From Telmatactis stephensoni (Eukaryota > Cnidaria > Anthozoa > Actiniaria > Isophelliidae), in contig JALIZF010001267.1 in assembly GCA_029948255.1 (NCBI GenBank), forward strand, positions 144,810-208,809: a DNA stretch of 64,000 nucleotides, written 5' to 3'. The notes under the pieces were generated by a model, which saw only the letters and a list, made by a program, of their open reading frames with translations, was not told the origin of the DNA and did not search any database. A program made the translations under genes and the position numbers. Every line of letters begins with the position of its first letter. The stretch's first letter is position 1. Below are positions 47,103 to 58,126 of the stretch, in pieces.

Positions 47103-47480
47103 CTTGTAATAATATGGCCATCAAAAATATTTTGAGCAAAGCAAAATTCTCAAAACAGATGCCAGATGATTAGCGCGCGCACAAAATTGTTGCAAGTTAC
47201 GCGAGGACATGTTGCACGCGTACTTTCAAAATCACTTCAAACACACTTTGATTGGTTGAAACTGACAGCTCATTGTTTTTCAGCCAATCAGCGAGGGCGA
47301 TTTCCCTTTTTTGCACATGTGTGATTTTAGTGATTTTTTTCGTCTTTTTTTGCACAGTGATTTCGAAAAAAATCATCAAGCAGCCAACCAATCAGGATCG
47401 AGAATTTTTGATGGTCATATTATTAGTGAATAAATCGCACACTTTTTAACCAATCAGATTGCAGGATTTGTTAGTGATTT
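47103..47480. other. Intergenic with an inverted repeat pair
   Basis: TAATAATATGGCCATCAAAA at 47107-47130 is inverted at 47403-47426. Nothing else recognised. Confidence 0.45.
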
Positions 47481-47483
47481 CAA

Positions 47484-48145
47484 AATGGATATAATTAAGT
47501 AATTAATTCTGCCTCAGAAATGGCCGAAAAGTTTAACCAGTATTTTACTAGTGTTGGCCCAACTCTTGCACGCGACATTCCTATAACAGATGTTGAACCT
47601 GAGTTTTATCTCGAGCGGTCTGAAAAGTCATTCTCTCTCAGAGCTCCCTCTGTCAATGAGGTGTGCAGGTTATTGCGCCAAATTAACGAAAAAAAGGCTA
47701 CTGCTTTAGATAGTATTCCATGTAAATTATTGAAAATTGCTGCAGATATTGTTGCACTCCATTGATACTGGCGTCTTTCCTCATGAATGGAAGCAGGCGA
47801 GGGTTACACCCATCTTTAAGAAAGGCTCTAAATCTGACCTTGGTAATTACTGTCCAATTTCGGTCATACCCATATAGTTTCAAAGATTTTTGTGTTTATG
47901 ACCAACTTTATACTTATTTAAATAATAATGAATTACTAACATTGTCAATCAGGATTTCGTTCCCTCCACAGCACTCTAACGGCTCTGCTTGAAGCCACTA
48001 ACAGCTGGTCATTTAACATTGACAAAGGCCTTCTAAACGTTGCTGTATTTATCGATCTAAAAAAGGCCTTTGACATCATCGGCCATGATATCTTGTTACG
48101 TAAACTTGAGTACTATGGAGTGGAACGAAATGCCATTAAAGGCGC
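47484..48145 (+). pseudogene. CR1/L2-type LINE fragment: reverse transcriptase, frameshifted
   Basis: Plus strand, in shifting frames: AEKFNQYFTSVGPTLARDIP, then INEKKATALDSIPCKLLK, a VFPHEW...VTPIFKKGSK segment, QSGFRSLHSTLTALLEATNS and VAVFIDLKKAFDIIGHDILL. These are the same blocks as in the LINE at 53095-55344. Both 5' and 3' parts are missing, and there are at least three frame breaks. Remnant only. Confidence 0.8.
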
Positions 48146-48242
48146 GAATCGTAGACGCGCGCGCTCCTATAAACCGGAAGTAAAATATCGAAATGCTAAA
48201 AAAAGGAGATAAAAATTGAAAAGACATGCCATATAATAAACG

Positions 48243-48345
48243 ACTTATTAAACTCGCTTGCTCGGTCTCGCCTACGGCTCGGTCCGTACGGCCAAGACCT
48301 CGGTCTGATATTTCTCTGTACAGACCTCGCGCTCGTTTAATAAGT
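48243..48345. repeat. Foldback repeat ending at the microsatellite
   Basis: ACTTATTAAACTCGC and its inverse GCGCTCGTTTAATAAGT, with CGGTCTCG/AGACC inner arms. The right arm stops where the (GATA)n array begins. Confidence 0.55.
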
Positions 48346-48346
48346 A

Positions 48347-48548
<202 letters not shown>

Positions 48549-51175
48549 ATGCTTTATTAACATGACCTGTGGTTTTACAGATATTGTTAAAGCAAATTGA
48601 ATAACATTAACATATGGCTAGTCATTAAACAATGGATTTAAAATATAAAAATTGATCAATATGATAAAATATCAAGTAATTTAAAATATAATTTGGATGT
48701 ACATATATAATGTTTTTGTATAAAATCTAAGAAATGATATATATAGTAAAAATCAATAAATATTTCAAATGAAATCAATCAATAAATCAATGTGACTTAA
48801 ATGATTAGATTAATCAATATGATAAACGTACAAAGTACAAAGTACAAAATATATAGATATGTAAGATAATATATGAAGTAACCTACTCAAGCATGGAATA
48901 TCTTAATAGATTATTTAGCAATTTTCTCTTTTCTCAGTTGGAAACATTTGTAAATAAAAATGGAGAAATAATATAGTGTTTGTTCATCTTTAGAATTCAT
49001 TACAGTAGGTATATTTCCATTTGACAAGATGATTCTATTTTTGTTTCTTAATTGAAAATCATTTCGGATTTTTTCGTATGCAGGACAATCACATATCATA
49101 TGTTGCTCTGTTTCGACTACATTTTTATCACATAATAAGCACAATCTCTTGTCAGGTGGGGTTTTAGGTTTTGAATATCGACCAGTCTCAATTAATAAAG
49201 TATGATTACTTATTCGTAATTTTGTGAATTGTCTTCTTTGGTCATAATTTCGGAGTACGTTAAGATAGTTTTCTTCTTCATAATTATTTTTAAAAGATTG
49301 GTAAAAGGTTAATTTAGGAGAATTTTGCAAGTGCAATTGCCATGTAGCAGTATATTTTGATTTCATAGCAACAAACAATTCATTGATGACAGAATTGCTT
49401 AAGGGACGTTCGTGCGAGATAGAATGTGAGGGTGCATAAAAACTTAGCAATTTATAAAAATTAGTAACGTAACCAGATTTATTGCGTTTGAATAAAAATT
49501 CAGATGTTACTAATGATTGTTTTGCTAGTGAATCGTCAGGAAGGTTTATTAAATGGTTAAGATATTTTAAAACAAGTCAATCAATAAAAAGTTTTAATGG
49601 AAATCTACCTAATTCAGCTCTGCATGCAATGTTCGATGCTTTGTTATTCACCCCTAAATAATATCTACAATAACGTAAATGTGTTTTCTCGATGTTGTTT
49701 TTATCCCATTTTTCAAAACTTTGACTTGAATATAAACTCCAAATTTCACTTCCATACGTTAGAATTGGCGATATAAAAGAATCAAATAGTTTATTTGCTA
49801 GACTTGGTTTAAGTTTTTTGAAGTCAATTTTTCGTGAAAGACTGTAAAAAGCATGAAGTGCTTTTTCTCTCATTTGGTTCAAATGGGATGAAAAGTTTCC
49901 AGTAGAACTCAACTTCACACCTAGATAGGTATACTCATAAACTGAATCTAGGGGTTTCGTGTTAAGTGTGAACGGTTGTTGATTTACTTTTTTGTTACTG
50001 AAGATCATCGTTTTGGTTTTCTTCTCATTTACTGTCATATGCCATGTTTTACAGAAAATTGATAAGGTATCTATGCAATTCTGCAAACCAATTCGTGAAT
50101 TAGACAGTAATACCAAATCATCAGCGTATAATAATGATGACCATCTCGACCCGTTTGACAAAATAATTGGATCGGTTCTAGGTGTTTGATCGAGTAAGTT
50201 TGGAAGATCGTTTAAATACAAGTTAAATAATAAAGGGCTTAAAATACAACCTTGGCGTACACAACGGTTGTAATCAAACGTACGAGTACGTTTTGTACCT
50301 AATTTAATATAACACGTAGATTTGGAGTACATGTTTTTAATTAAATTGTAAAAGTTTCCGTTAATATCTAATTTGAGTAATTTAGCTAGAAGACCATCAT
50401 GCCAAATAGAGTCAAAAGCCTTTTTGAAATCTACAAAACAGGCATACATTTTTCCTTTACTCACGTTTTTCACGCATTTATCAATCATCGTTCTCAATGT
50501 GAATATATGATCGGATGTTCTATGGTTGGGAAGGAAGCCAATTTGAGCGTTGTGAAGTAAATTTTGTCTCTGCGTAAATTTCAACAACCGTTGATTAAGA
50601 ATTAAGGTAAAAAATTTTCCAAGACAGCTGGAAACACATATTCCTCTGTAATTATTAGGATCATCGCGATCTCCATTTTTGAAAATTGGGGTTATGGAAC
50701 CTTCACACCAGGTGTCTGGGGAAATTCCGGAGTCTAAAATTAGATTAAAAAGCTTATGATACACTGGTAACATAGTGTCAATGCTATGACGAATCATTTC
50801 ATTTCTAATTTTGTCTGATGAAGCAGCTTTGTTGTTTTTCAATAATTTGGCGCAGGATTTTATTTCTTCTACGGTAATTGGCGAATTTAGATCTAAAGTT
50901 GGTATTTTGGAGTCATTTTCCAATCTTTGTAAATCATTAGCTATCGATGGCTGAGAATCAGTATTTTTTATATTAAAATGTAGAGATTGAAAATGATTGA
51001 TCCATTGATCTTCTTCTATTGGAGGTATTCTCTCTTCATTTATCTCTTCATCTGCTAGATTCAAAATTTTCCAGAAACTTGAATTATTAGCATTTTTCTC
51101 GATGTCAATTAAATTATTTTTCTGAAAACAGCTCTTTTTAGATTTAAGCAGTTTTTTGAATTCTTTTAATTTTTG
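48549..51175 (-). mobile_element. LINE copy 3 (TATC-tail family), 5'-truncated
   Basis: A 2.6-kb copy on the minus strand holding the reverse transcriptase, the C-terminal finger, the 3' UTR and the long (TATC)n tail (48548-48347). Its 5' break at 51175 is directly against (TATC)n at 51176-51224. The 3' UTR is of the same type as the fragment at 51241-51382. Confidence 0.85.
48911..51175 (-). pseudogene. LINE copy 3 ORF2: reverse transcriptase with one in-frame stop
   Basis: A single frame from the truncation point to the C-terminus with only one interruption, a TGA at about 49577-49579 (after RFPLKLFID, where copy 1 reads IDTLILKF). Motifs: NNYRGICVSSCLGKFF, FVDFKKAFDSIW, RCVRQGCILSPLLFN, SLLYADDLVLLS, TYLGVKLSSTG, and a final CLLCDKNV...HMICDCP zinc-binding pattern. 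The usual GVRQG is CVRQG here. The endonuclease domain is lost by 5' truncation. This is the best-preserved enzyme of the family in the window. Confidence 0.9.
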
Positions 51176-51177
51176 AT

Positions 51178-51224
<47 letters not shown>

Positions 51225-51382
51225 TAATTAATTAATTAATTAACATTAACATTAACATTAACATATGGCTAGTCATTAAACAATGGATTTAAAATATAAA
51301 AATTGATCAATATGATAAAATATCAAGTAACTTAAAATATAATTTGGATGTACATATATAATGTTTTTGTATCAAATCTAAG
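51176..51382 (-). mobile_element. LINE 3' UTR fragment with its (TATC)n tail
   Basis: 51241-51382 repeats 48604-48732 almost base for base (atatggctagtcattaaaca, tgatcaatatgataaaatat). It is followed on the LINE strand by an ATTAA run and (TATC)n at 51224-51176, into which LINE copy 3 is joined. At 51383 it is cut by the BEL-like LTR. Confidence 0.75.
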
Positions 51383-51956
51383 TGTTAGCTTGTCATCGCA
51401 AGCATCAGATTAAGTTAATTGTTAATAATTATCCTGCTGTTTTGTAATCTGTAATCCTATACTCTAGTTATTGTGTACACGTGTATCAGTCAGTCGAACA
51501 ATCTACAATCTGTTTAAATTTGCCTTTGTCTACCAATACTCAATTGAAATCTACCCTATACGTATACTAAAGTAAGATTTTATTATATTACTATTCATTG
51601 TCGCTTTAGATTAATTTACCTAGTTTGAATTATCTATATTACCTGAGTCACGCACTCACATGTACATTGTACTCGTTTGTTATATTATTTACGCATGTAG
51701 TTTACCATATGATCGTCACGTATATTAATTGCGAGTTACATCACCAGTTTAATTGTATCTACACGTTGTATGCAGTAGTAATTTTTATAATCATTGTATT
51801 TCAGTTCGAACCACAAATCAATAGCGATCGAATAATAAACACGAATCATCAGCCCATGTGCGTTCGAGTCGTATACATGTATGTGTAATCGAAGGAACAC
51901 TGACATTTCCACTCTGACTGTAGCTAAAGCTACATTAGTTCGAATTTAATACGTGT
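51383..51956 (+). repeat. Probable 5' LTR of a BEL/Pao-like element
   Basis: Starts TGTTAGCTTGTCATCGC exactly where the LINE 3' UTR match stops. It holds AATAAA at about 51830 and is followed at 51957 by TGGCAACTATC, which could be the primer site. The right end is a guess, as there is no second LTR in the window to compare with. Confidence 0.45.
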
Positions 51957-52036
51957 TGGCAACTATCTTCTATCTACAATTGAATATTTATCGAGATAAA
52001 TCCACGTAGTTTCAATGGAATGATCGGAATTTGATT

Positions 52037-54349
52037 ATGGAGACAGGAAACACGAATCAATTAAACGCCGATTTAGAAGTCGATGAAACTCGTTCACTCG
52101 AAGCTTCGAGCACAGTTACGAGTGTAACAAATTATCAAGAAGGTGCGCCGGAGCCCGCTAGGCAATTAAAACAGATCAGAAGCGCAGCCAAGGGAAAGTT
52201 GACTAAGAAAAGAAAGGAAATAGAAGCGCTTGTGGGAAGATTTCGTGACAAACCCGAGAGGGATGAAAAGATTTCCGAGTTAGGTTTAGCATTGGAGAGG
52301 CTGAGAAAGGTACACAACGATCTTCATCAAACCTTCACGAATGATGAGGACATACAAGATTCAAAGGACTATTTGAATTTCGAAGAATTAAAGGTTCAGA
52401 ATCTGATCTCACGCGTCTACAATGAACAGAGTTTCGAGCCGATTAAAGATCAAGCTCCCCGTCTTGAGCCAGATGACTCTGTTAGCCGAATCGGGTCTAG
52501 GGCGCGCTCGATTGCAAATTCCCGTGCATCTTCTAACAGTTCGTTTTCGAGCGCAAAAGCCAAGGCTGCTGCCAAGAAGGCTATTCTACGAGTCGAAGCT
52601 AGCACCCTAAGAAAGCGACATTTACTGGAGCAGGAGGAATTTCGTCTTCAGCAGCTTAAAGAAGAATTTGAGCTCGAGACGGAGTTAGAAAAGGCTATAG
52701 CCGAGGAACGCGCATACACCGAATCTGAGATTAGGACCCAGTTTGTCGACGAAACATCTGTGGTACTTCATAAGAAAGAACTTCCGGAAGAGACAATGAG
52801 GCAAAGAGTTCAACAAGACCTTAATGAGTACGTGCAAACGTGGATGAACGCCGCAGAAGACGGGAAGAAAGATGAGGGAGAAAGATCGAAGGCCAACCCC
52901 TCGACGAAGAAGAATGTCAAGGAAGAAAAATTCAAAGATTCTGAGTCATCTACGAATACTGGGCAGTCACACTCTAGTCATCAAACCGATCCGCCTCGCA
53001 CATCAATAAAGGAGGAAAAAACAGATTCTCTATCTTCAGCAGGCGAAGTCCTTCTTAGTCAAATGCTTGAGTCGCAGCGTCTACAAGCCGATACGAATTC
53101 TCCGGATAAGATCGTTTGCTCTGGCGTCCGTCATATCGGCATCAGCGATCACAGCCTTGTCTTTGCCTATAGAAAACTATCTACGAATGGTATAAGAAAA
53201 GGGCACTCCAGCATTGTCTGTAGAAATTTTAAACATTTCAACCGAGACAAATTTCGAAATGATATTGCATCTCAAGATTGGGACTGCATAAATAGATTTT
53301 CCGATCCCAATGATATGTGGAACATATGGAAGGAATTATTTTTAACTATTGCTAATAAGCATGCTCCATTGAGAACCATTCGTGTTCGCGCGCGCGGTTC
53401 TCCATGGATCACTTCAGAGCTGAAGAAGCAAATGCGTGATCGAGATGTTCTTAAACTTAAAGCAATGCAATCTAGAGATCCGAATGACTGGTTGAAATTT
53501 AAAGAACAACGGAATATAGTAAACAATAAGATTATGTTAGCGAAACAAGCCTATTATCAAAATACTTTAAATGAACGTAAGGGCGACTCTAGAAAAACTT
53601 GGCAGATCATCAATGAACTAACTTCTCGAAAGTCTGGGAAAATATCTGTGAAAGAGCTGAAGGTCAATGGATACTCGATAACAAATCCAGTTGATTTGGC
53701 AAATGAATTTAACAATCACTTTGCCACCATTGGCCCAAAGCTTGCTGAAGATATTCCTTCCAGCAATAGCAACAGTTACCTCAATTATCTCAATAATACC
53801 GGGGAAATATTTCAATTCCGTCATACTACTACAAAAATCGTTTTTTCTGTACTGAAAAAGCTAAACAAGTCAAAGTCTGCTGGCCTTGACAAGATATCTG
53901 CTAGGCTTATTCTAGAATGTGCTGATCTCATTTGTACCCCGTTGTGTTGCATTTTTAACCAGTCGTTAAGTCTTGGTGTATTCCCTGACGATTTGAAATG
54001 CGCGCGAGTCACCCCATTATTTAAAGACGGTGAACGTGATGACCTAAACAATTATCGCCCAATCTCCGTAATCTCAGTTGTAGCCAAGGTGTTTGAAAAA
54101 ATAGTTTATGACCAGTTATATGCATACTTATCGGACCATGAGATAATATGCAAAAAACAATCTGGTTTTCGTTCTATTCACTCGACAGTTACGGCTCTTC
54201 TTGAGGCTACGGATGCTTGGGCTTATAACATTGATCAGAAAAAAATCAACGCTGTTGTTTTCCTAGATCTGAAAAAAGCGTTCGATACAGTCAATCATGA
54301 AATCCTTTTATCCAAACTAAGTAACTATGGCATACTTAAGAATTCTTAA
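52037..54349 (+). CDS. Chimeric ORF: BEL-like gag N-terminus fused in frame to a CR1/L2 LINE ORF2
   Basis: 770 codons from ATG 52037 (METGNTNQLNADLEVDET). Residues 1 to about 350 are charged and coiled-coil-rich (SAAKGKLTKKRKEIEALVGR, LRKRHLLEQEEFRLQQLKEE), like the N-terminal part of BEL/Pao gag proteins. At about residue 353 (nt 53095) the reading changes to a LINE: NSPDKIVCSGVRHIGISDHS (the SDH end of the APE endonuclease), then ITSELKKQMRDRDVLKLKA, NNYRPISVISVVAKVFEKI, QSGFRSIHSTVTALLEATDA and VFLDLKKAFDTVNHEILL, ending at a stop before the catalytic YADD box. The fusion is in frame with no stop at the junction. It may be transcribed from the upstream LTR but lacks polymerase activity. 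The gag identity is inferred. Confidence 0.7.
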   Translation: METGNTNQLNADLEVDETRSLEASSTVTSVTNYQEGAPEPARQLKQIRSAAKGKLTKKRKEIEALVGRFRDKPERDEKISELGLALERLRKVHNDLHQTFTNDEDIQDSKDYLNFEELKVQNLISRVYNEQSFEPIKDQAPRLEPDDSVSRIGSRARSIANSRASSNSSFSSAKAKAAAKKAILRVEASTLRKRHLLEQEEFRLQQLKEEFELETELEKAIAEERAYTESEIRTQFVDETSVVLHKKELPEETMRQRVQQDLNEYVQTWMNAAEDGKKDEGERSKANPSTKKNVKEEKFKDSESSTNTGQSHSSHQTDPPRTSIKEEKTDSLSSAGEVLLSQMLESQRLQADTNSPDKIVCSGVRHIGISDHSLVFAYRKLSTNGIRKGHSSIVCRNFKHFNRDKFRNDIASQDWDCINRFSDPNDMWNIWKELFLTIANKHAPLRTIRVRARGSPWITSELKKQMRDRDVLKLKAMQSRDPNDWLKFKEQRNIVNNKIMLAKQAYYQNTLNERKGDSRKTWQIINELTSRKSGKISVKELKVNGYSITNPVDLANEFNNHFATIGPKLAEDIPSSNSNSYLNYLNNTGEIFQFRHTTTKIVFSVLKKLNKSKSAGLDKISARLILECADLICTPLCCIFNQSLSLGVFPDDLKCARVTPLFKDGERDDLNNYRPISVISVVAKVFEKIVYDQLYAYLSDHEIICKKQSGFRSIHSTVTALLEATDAWAYNIDQKKINAVVFLDLKKAFDTVNHEILLSKLSNYGILKNS

Positions 54350-55524
54350 CATTGGTTTGAATCATATTTGGATAACCGTACCCAAAAATGCTTCGTTAAT
54401 GGGTCAATCTCAATTCTTTCCTTAAGCTGCGGCGTTCCCCAGTGGACTATTTTGTAGGCCCTGTGCTATTCTTGTTATACATAAATGACCTCCCAAACTG
54501 CTTAATGAAATCTGAATCAAGAATGAATGCAGATGGCACCCACTTAAACGTTTGCGGGCGAAAGTGCGGAAGACATCGAATCAAGTCTTAACTGTGATTT
54601 AGAAAATGTTAAGAATTTGTTAATAGCTACCAAGCTAACTCTTAAGATGACTAAAACTGAATTTATGCTGGTTGGATCGCGGCAGAGACTACGGACATTT
54701 GCTAATCCCCCTAAGTCCATAATCAATGGTACCCCAATTACACAGGTTACTAGCGCAAAAATTCTAGGTGTTTCTTATCGACAGTGACCTTATTAGAGTA
54801 GCCAGGTTAATAACTTAACAAAAACACTTGCTGCCGTGATTGAGCTATCAAATGGGTGAGGCATCTTGTTCCCCAGATGACCTTGATTACTGTGTTTCAC
54901 GCTCTAGTTCAACCACATTTCGATGATTGCAATGTCGTTTGGGGAAGTTGTGGTTTCACTCTACAAGATAAATTACAAAAATTGCAAAATAGGGCAGCTC
55001 GAGTTTTGACTTTTTCCAGCTACGATGAAAATGCCGGTAACAGTCTATTCGTAACTCTTGGCTGGAAAAATCTTGCATATCAGCACCATATTGCTCTAAC
55101 CACAATGGTTTACAAGTGTCTTCACGGGCTAGCACCCGAATACCTTTGTGATAAATTTACAAATCGGAAACCTGTTTACGACTTAAGGGACTCTGAAAGA
55201 AAAGTCAACGTGCCATTACCGCGAACTAACTATTACAAAAATAGTTTCAGCTACAGAGGTGCTGTTGCATGGAACAGCCTGCCGCGTGATGCACGGCTTT
55301 CAGAGTCCCTTAAGCAGTTCAAACACTTCATTACAAACGTTTAAGCACGGCATTCATGGAAAGCAGCTTTATATTTAGATTAGATTTAACTTAGAACTTA
55401 GATAAAATTTAGATTTTTAACTTACATTTGTAAATATTATTATTATATTATTATATTTAGATTATTTATATCGCTGATGAATTTTACCGTGGATAAATAA
55501 AGAATACTTACTTACTTACTTACT
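53095..55524 (+). mobile_element. CR1/L2-type LINE, 5'-truncated, with (TTAC)n tail
   Basis: Begins inside the endonuclease domain at the fusion point and continues through reverse transcriptase to the 3' UTR. The element ends with ATAAATAAAGAATACTTAC and a short (TTAC)n tail at 55508-55524. 5' truncation and a tetranucleotide tail are as expected for L2-like elements. Confidence 0.8.
54350..55344 (+). pseudogene. LINE ORF2 C-terminal part, frameshifted, then open
   Basis: After the stop at 54347-54349 the protein continues in broken frames: HWFESYLDNRTQKC, LSCGVPQ, then LFLLYINDLPNCL, with the YADD box region damaged, to about 54855. The last 163 codons (54856-55344) are open: VFHALVQPHFDDCNVVWGSC, KLQNRAARVLTF, MVYKCLHGLAPEYL, SFSYRGAVAWNSLP. 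This C-terminal block is highly typical of cnidarian CR1/L2 LINEs. Confidence 0.8.
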
Positions 55525-56554
55525 ATCATCATTGTTATTGTTGTACAACACTTTTATAATGGAGAACTTTCAGTAATCAAAAAAAAGTTAGTGTATTATA
55601 TTTAGAATACCCTGCGCTCTGCTCACCTCAATATCAGATTATTGATAAGGATATTTTCAGAAATCCGCTCGAATAACAAAGTTGTACCTTCAGCACGACT
55701 ATTATCACACGGGGAATCGATAAAAAACTCACATTTAAATAACAATTCTGTTCACAAAAACAACAGCTAAAAGCTATGCAACAAACTAATGACACAAAAA
55801 CATACCTGAGGTAGTAACTCCACTTGCAATCCTTATTACAAGAAGAAGACAAATTTTGAACACTAAAGAACTCGATTCCATCCTGGTATTATGTGAAAGT
55901 GGTGTCACGTTTGTAATCTTACAAACGAAACAGCACAATTCTTAGAGAGCTGACAAAGTCGACCACAAACTAACGCAAACTTTAAGTTCATTGGTACTGA
56001 GAATTATGTGCTAAAAACATGTCGCTTACAGATCAAATGACTCTTTCGATTTTCTGAAATCATTTCATAGAGGTCAAAATCAATTCTTGTAAAAGTTTAA
56101 TTTACTTCCGACTTCCGTCTTTTTCTTACAATACCAAGAATCCATAATTGCCTTTATGATAATTGTCAGTTTATTTTTAGGCCGCTACTGTCACACCGAA
56201 AAAACAATAGGTGACGCAGTTTCAGTTCTGCGCAGTGATATATTTTGTAGGAAATCAGTGGTCGCATGGAGTGAGAGGAAGTTGCTGTTTCTCGTTTGAA
56301 GTTTTTGTTTTGGTGTAAAAGAATCAAAAAAGCTTCGTGATAAAAGATAGAAAAACAGTTTATTAGAATTAATTGATAATCAGTTTTGTTCAGTATTACT
56401 ATTTTGTGTTATTTCACATTGCTTTCACCGACTTTCGATTTTGACCATATGTCCTGTAATGAATTCAATAATATTCACCCAGTCTTATAATTACCCTAAG
56501 CATCATAAATTTCATTGTATTCAGTCCTATAAATTCCAAAATGACATAGTCTTA
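55525..56554. other. Intergenic; contains a signal-peptide exon candidate
   Basis: Apart from 55806-55881, no coding content was recognised. Upstream of that exon the sequence to 56550 is AT-rich and unique within the window. Confidence 0.5.
55806..55881 (-). CDS. Candidate first exon: signal peptide, gene unassigned
   Basis: ATG at 55879-55881; reads MESSSLVFKICLLLVIRIAS, then GVTTS, and a consensus donor CAG|GTATG (GT at 55805-55804). It has the charge and hydrophobic pattern of a signal peptide. The exon is 76 nt and ends in phase 1, the same phase that gene C's exon 2 (40353) requires, but the intron would be 15 kb and cross several transposons, and the sequence is unrelated to the A/B first exons. 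Other downstream exons could equally be its partner. Confidence 0.4.
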
Positions 56555-56834
56555 AGGCCGACACACACTAGGCGTCAGGTCGCTGCGACACGACGCGGCG
56601 ACACGTCGCTTCGTGTGCACTGTGCTGCGACGAGGCCACTTTTACTAATTTTGTCGCTGCAATCGTACGCACGAATTAAACCAGTTTGAATTCGTGCGAC
56701 GTGTTGCAGCGAAAAAATTCTGTCGCGGTGACAAGATTTTCACAGAAATTCCACAGTACACACGAGGGGAATTGTCGCCGCGACGTGCCCCCGCGTCGTG
56801 TCGCAGCGACCTGACGCCTAGTAGGTGCCGGCCT
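56555..56834. mobile_element. Harbinger-like MITE, 280 bp
   Basis: Ends AGGCCGACACACACTAGGCG and, inverted, AGGCCGGCACCTACTAGGCG, with long further pairing (TCAGGTCGCTGCGACACGAC on both). It is flanked by TTA (56552-56554 and 56835-56837), the 3-bp duplication typical of PIF/Harbinger elements. GC-rich compared with its surroundings. No ORF of its own. Confidence 0.8.
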
Positions 56835-56837
56835 TTA

Positions 56838-57766
56838 GGCAAACCGACGTAAGCGGCGGGACAGGGGAATGTATCGCTCAACTTTATCGACAAAATATTC
56901 AAATGCAAATGACATAAAAGTTAGATGTTATGTCAGAATTAATTTAGCAATGTCATAAAATAAAAATTATATATTTGTTATTCATTTCGGTATTTTTCAA
57001 AACTGTCAAAATTTGATTCAAATACTGATCACAAATTCTACTGTGACATCACACTTTATTTACAATATTAATTGTAAATTAATAAAAAGGTCATTTAATT
57101 CAGTTTGTTTTTTAATAACTTGGTGCAAGTGAGCTAGAATAACAAATTGAACAAGACTTACCTATAAATTTGATAATAATTCTACCGAACCAGTAAAGAT
57201 ACGTAAAGATTACGTGAGATGGAGCACGTGACCAGCAAACCACACTGTTTAAAAATAAAGCGAGTGGGTCTTAGGGGGAGTGGGGGGGGGGGGGAGTTGA
57301 AGGGTACAAGGGAGGGCACATTTTCCTACGTATCTCTACGCCGTCAGATTTTGTGAACTAACGAAAATATGCGTTTACGATGAGCGATTTAACCACAAAA
57401 ATATTCGCTTACGTACAAACGTAATAGCATACGTGCGGACGGAAATGTCAAGCATCGTACAATAGAGTAGATTTGGTATGACTGTGAAAACGATAACGCA
57501 CGGCCACGACACGGTTATGGCACAAATTTCAAATGTTTTATAGACATCACTACACTGACGGACACAGTCACGGCACGGTGCGGTCCGTTTCACACTTATA
57601 TGAAATCTGCTTTAGAAGTCATATCTGCTCTTCTCTGTCTAATGTAATCATCTCCAGGGTTTTCTGGTGGATTGCTTGACATCATACTACCGCTCACTGA
57701 GTCAACAATGTTTCTTGAGCGCGTTTGGAGTACTGTGTTACTGTCCTCTACTGATTGCCATTATCG
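56838..57766. other. Intergenic, 3' of the discoidin-like gene
   Basis: A G run (57282-57294) lies in a purine-rich stretch; otherwise nothing recognised. A 64-codon plus-strand frame at 57667-57861 with a hydrophobic core overlaps the real coding exon on the other strand and is dismissed. Confidence 0.5.
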
Positions 57767-58121
57767 CTATCGCATGTTTAGTAAAACACCATAAATCTCA
57801 AAACCAGATAAGCACAACGCGTGTCTCCCAGACGAGTTTTTCCCAGTTTGATGAATTCTAAAGTATCTCATTGCCTCAATATTACCTTCAATTGTCCAAG
57901 TACCTGTATAGAAAGGAAACACCCCTTTTAATCCTCTATCATTCTCGTGTTTTCGGAGGACTCTCCAATTTCGGCCATCACGTGATCCTTCTAGGTTCCA
58001 GTTTCTTATGACTGACATTCCATTATCACGGCCATGACGTAATGTGTAGTGTGTAGCAAAAAGGACGTAGTCTTCACCAAAGTCCACGCGCCACCAAGAA
58101 TTTTCATAATCACATGTACAA
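57767..58121 (-). CDS. Discoidin/HECTD1-like protein, last coding exon
   Basis: About 118 codons ending in TAG (57767-57769). It reads CTCDYENSWWRVDFGEDYVL, then FATHYTLRHG, NWNLEGSRDGRNWRVLRKHE, YFRIHQTGKNSSGRHALCL and SGFEIYGVLL. This is the beta-sandwich (galactose-binding-like) domain seen in HECTD1-type ubiquitin ligases and BTBD9-like proteins (the YTLRHG...NW...S.DG..W, F/R-RI.QTG.N and LSGFE.YG blocks). Its function here, probably binding a protein or carbohydrate, is inferred. The upstream edge is set by assuming that the 852-bp element at 58127-58978 is spliced out; otherwise the frame meets a stop soon after entering the element. Confidence 0.75.
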
Positions 58122-58126
58122 CTTAA

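Noticed and set aside
57667..57861. 64-codon plus-strand frame with a hydrophobic segment
   Set aside because: Overlaps, on the opposite strand, the conserved last exon of the discoidin/HECTD1-like gene.
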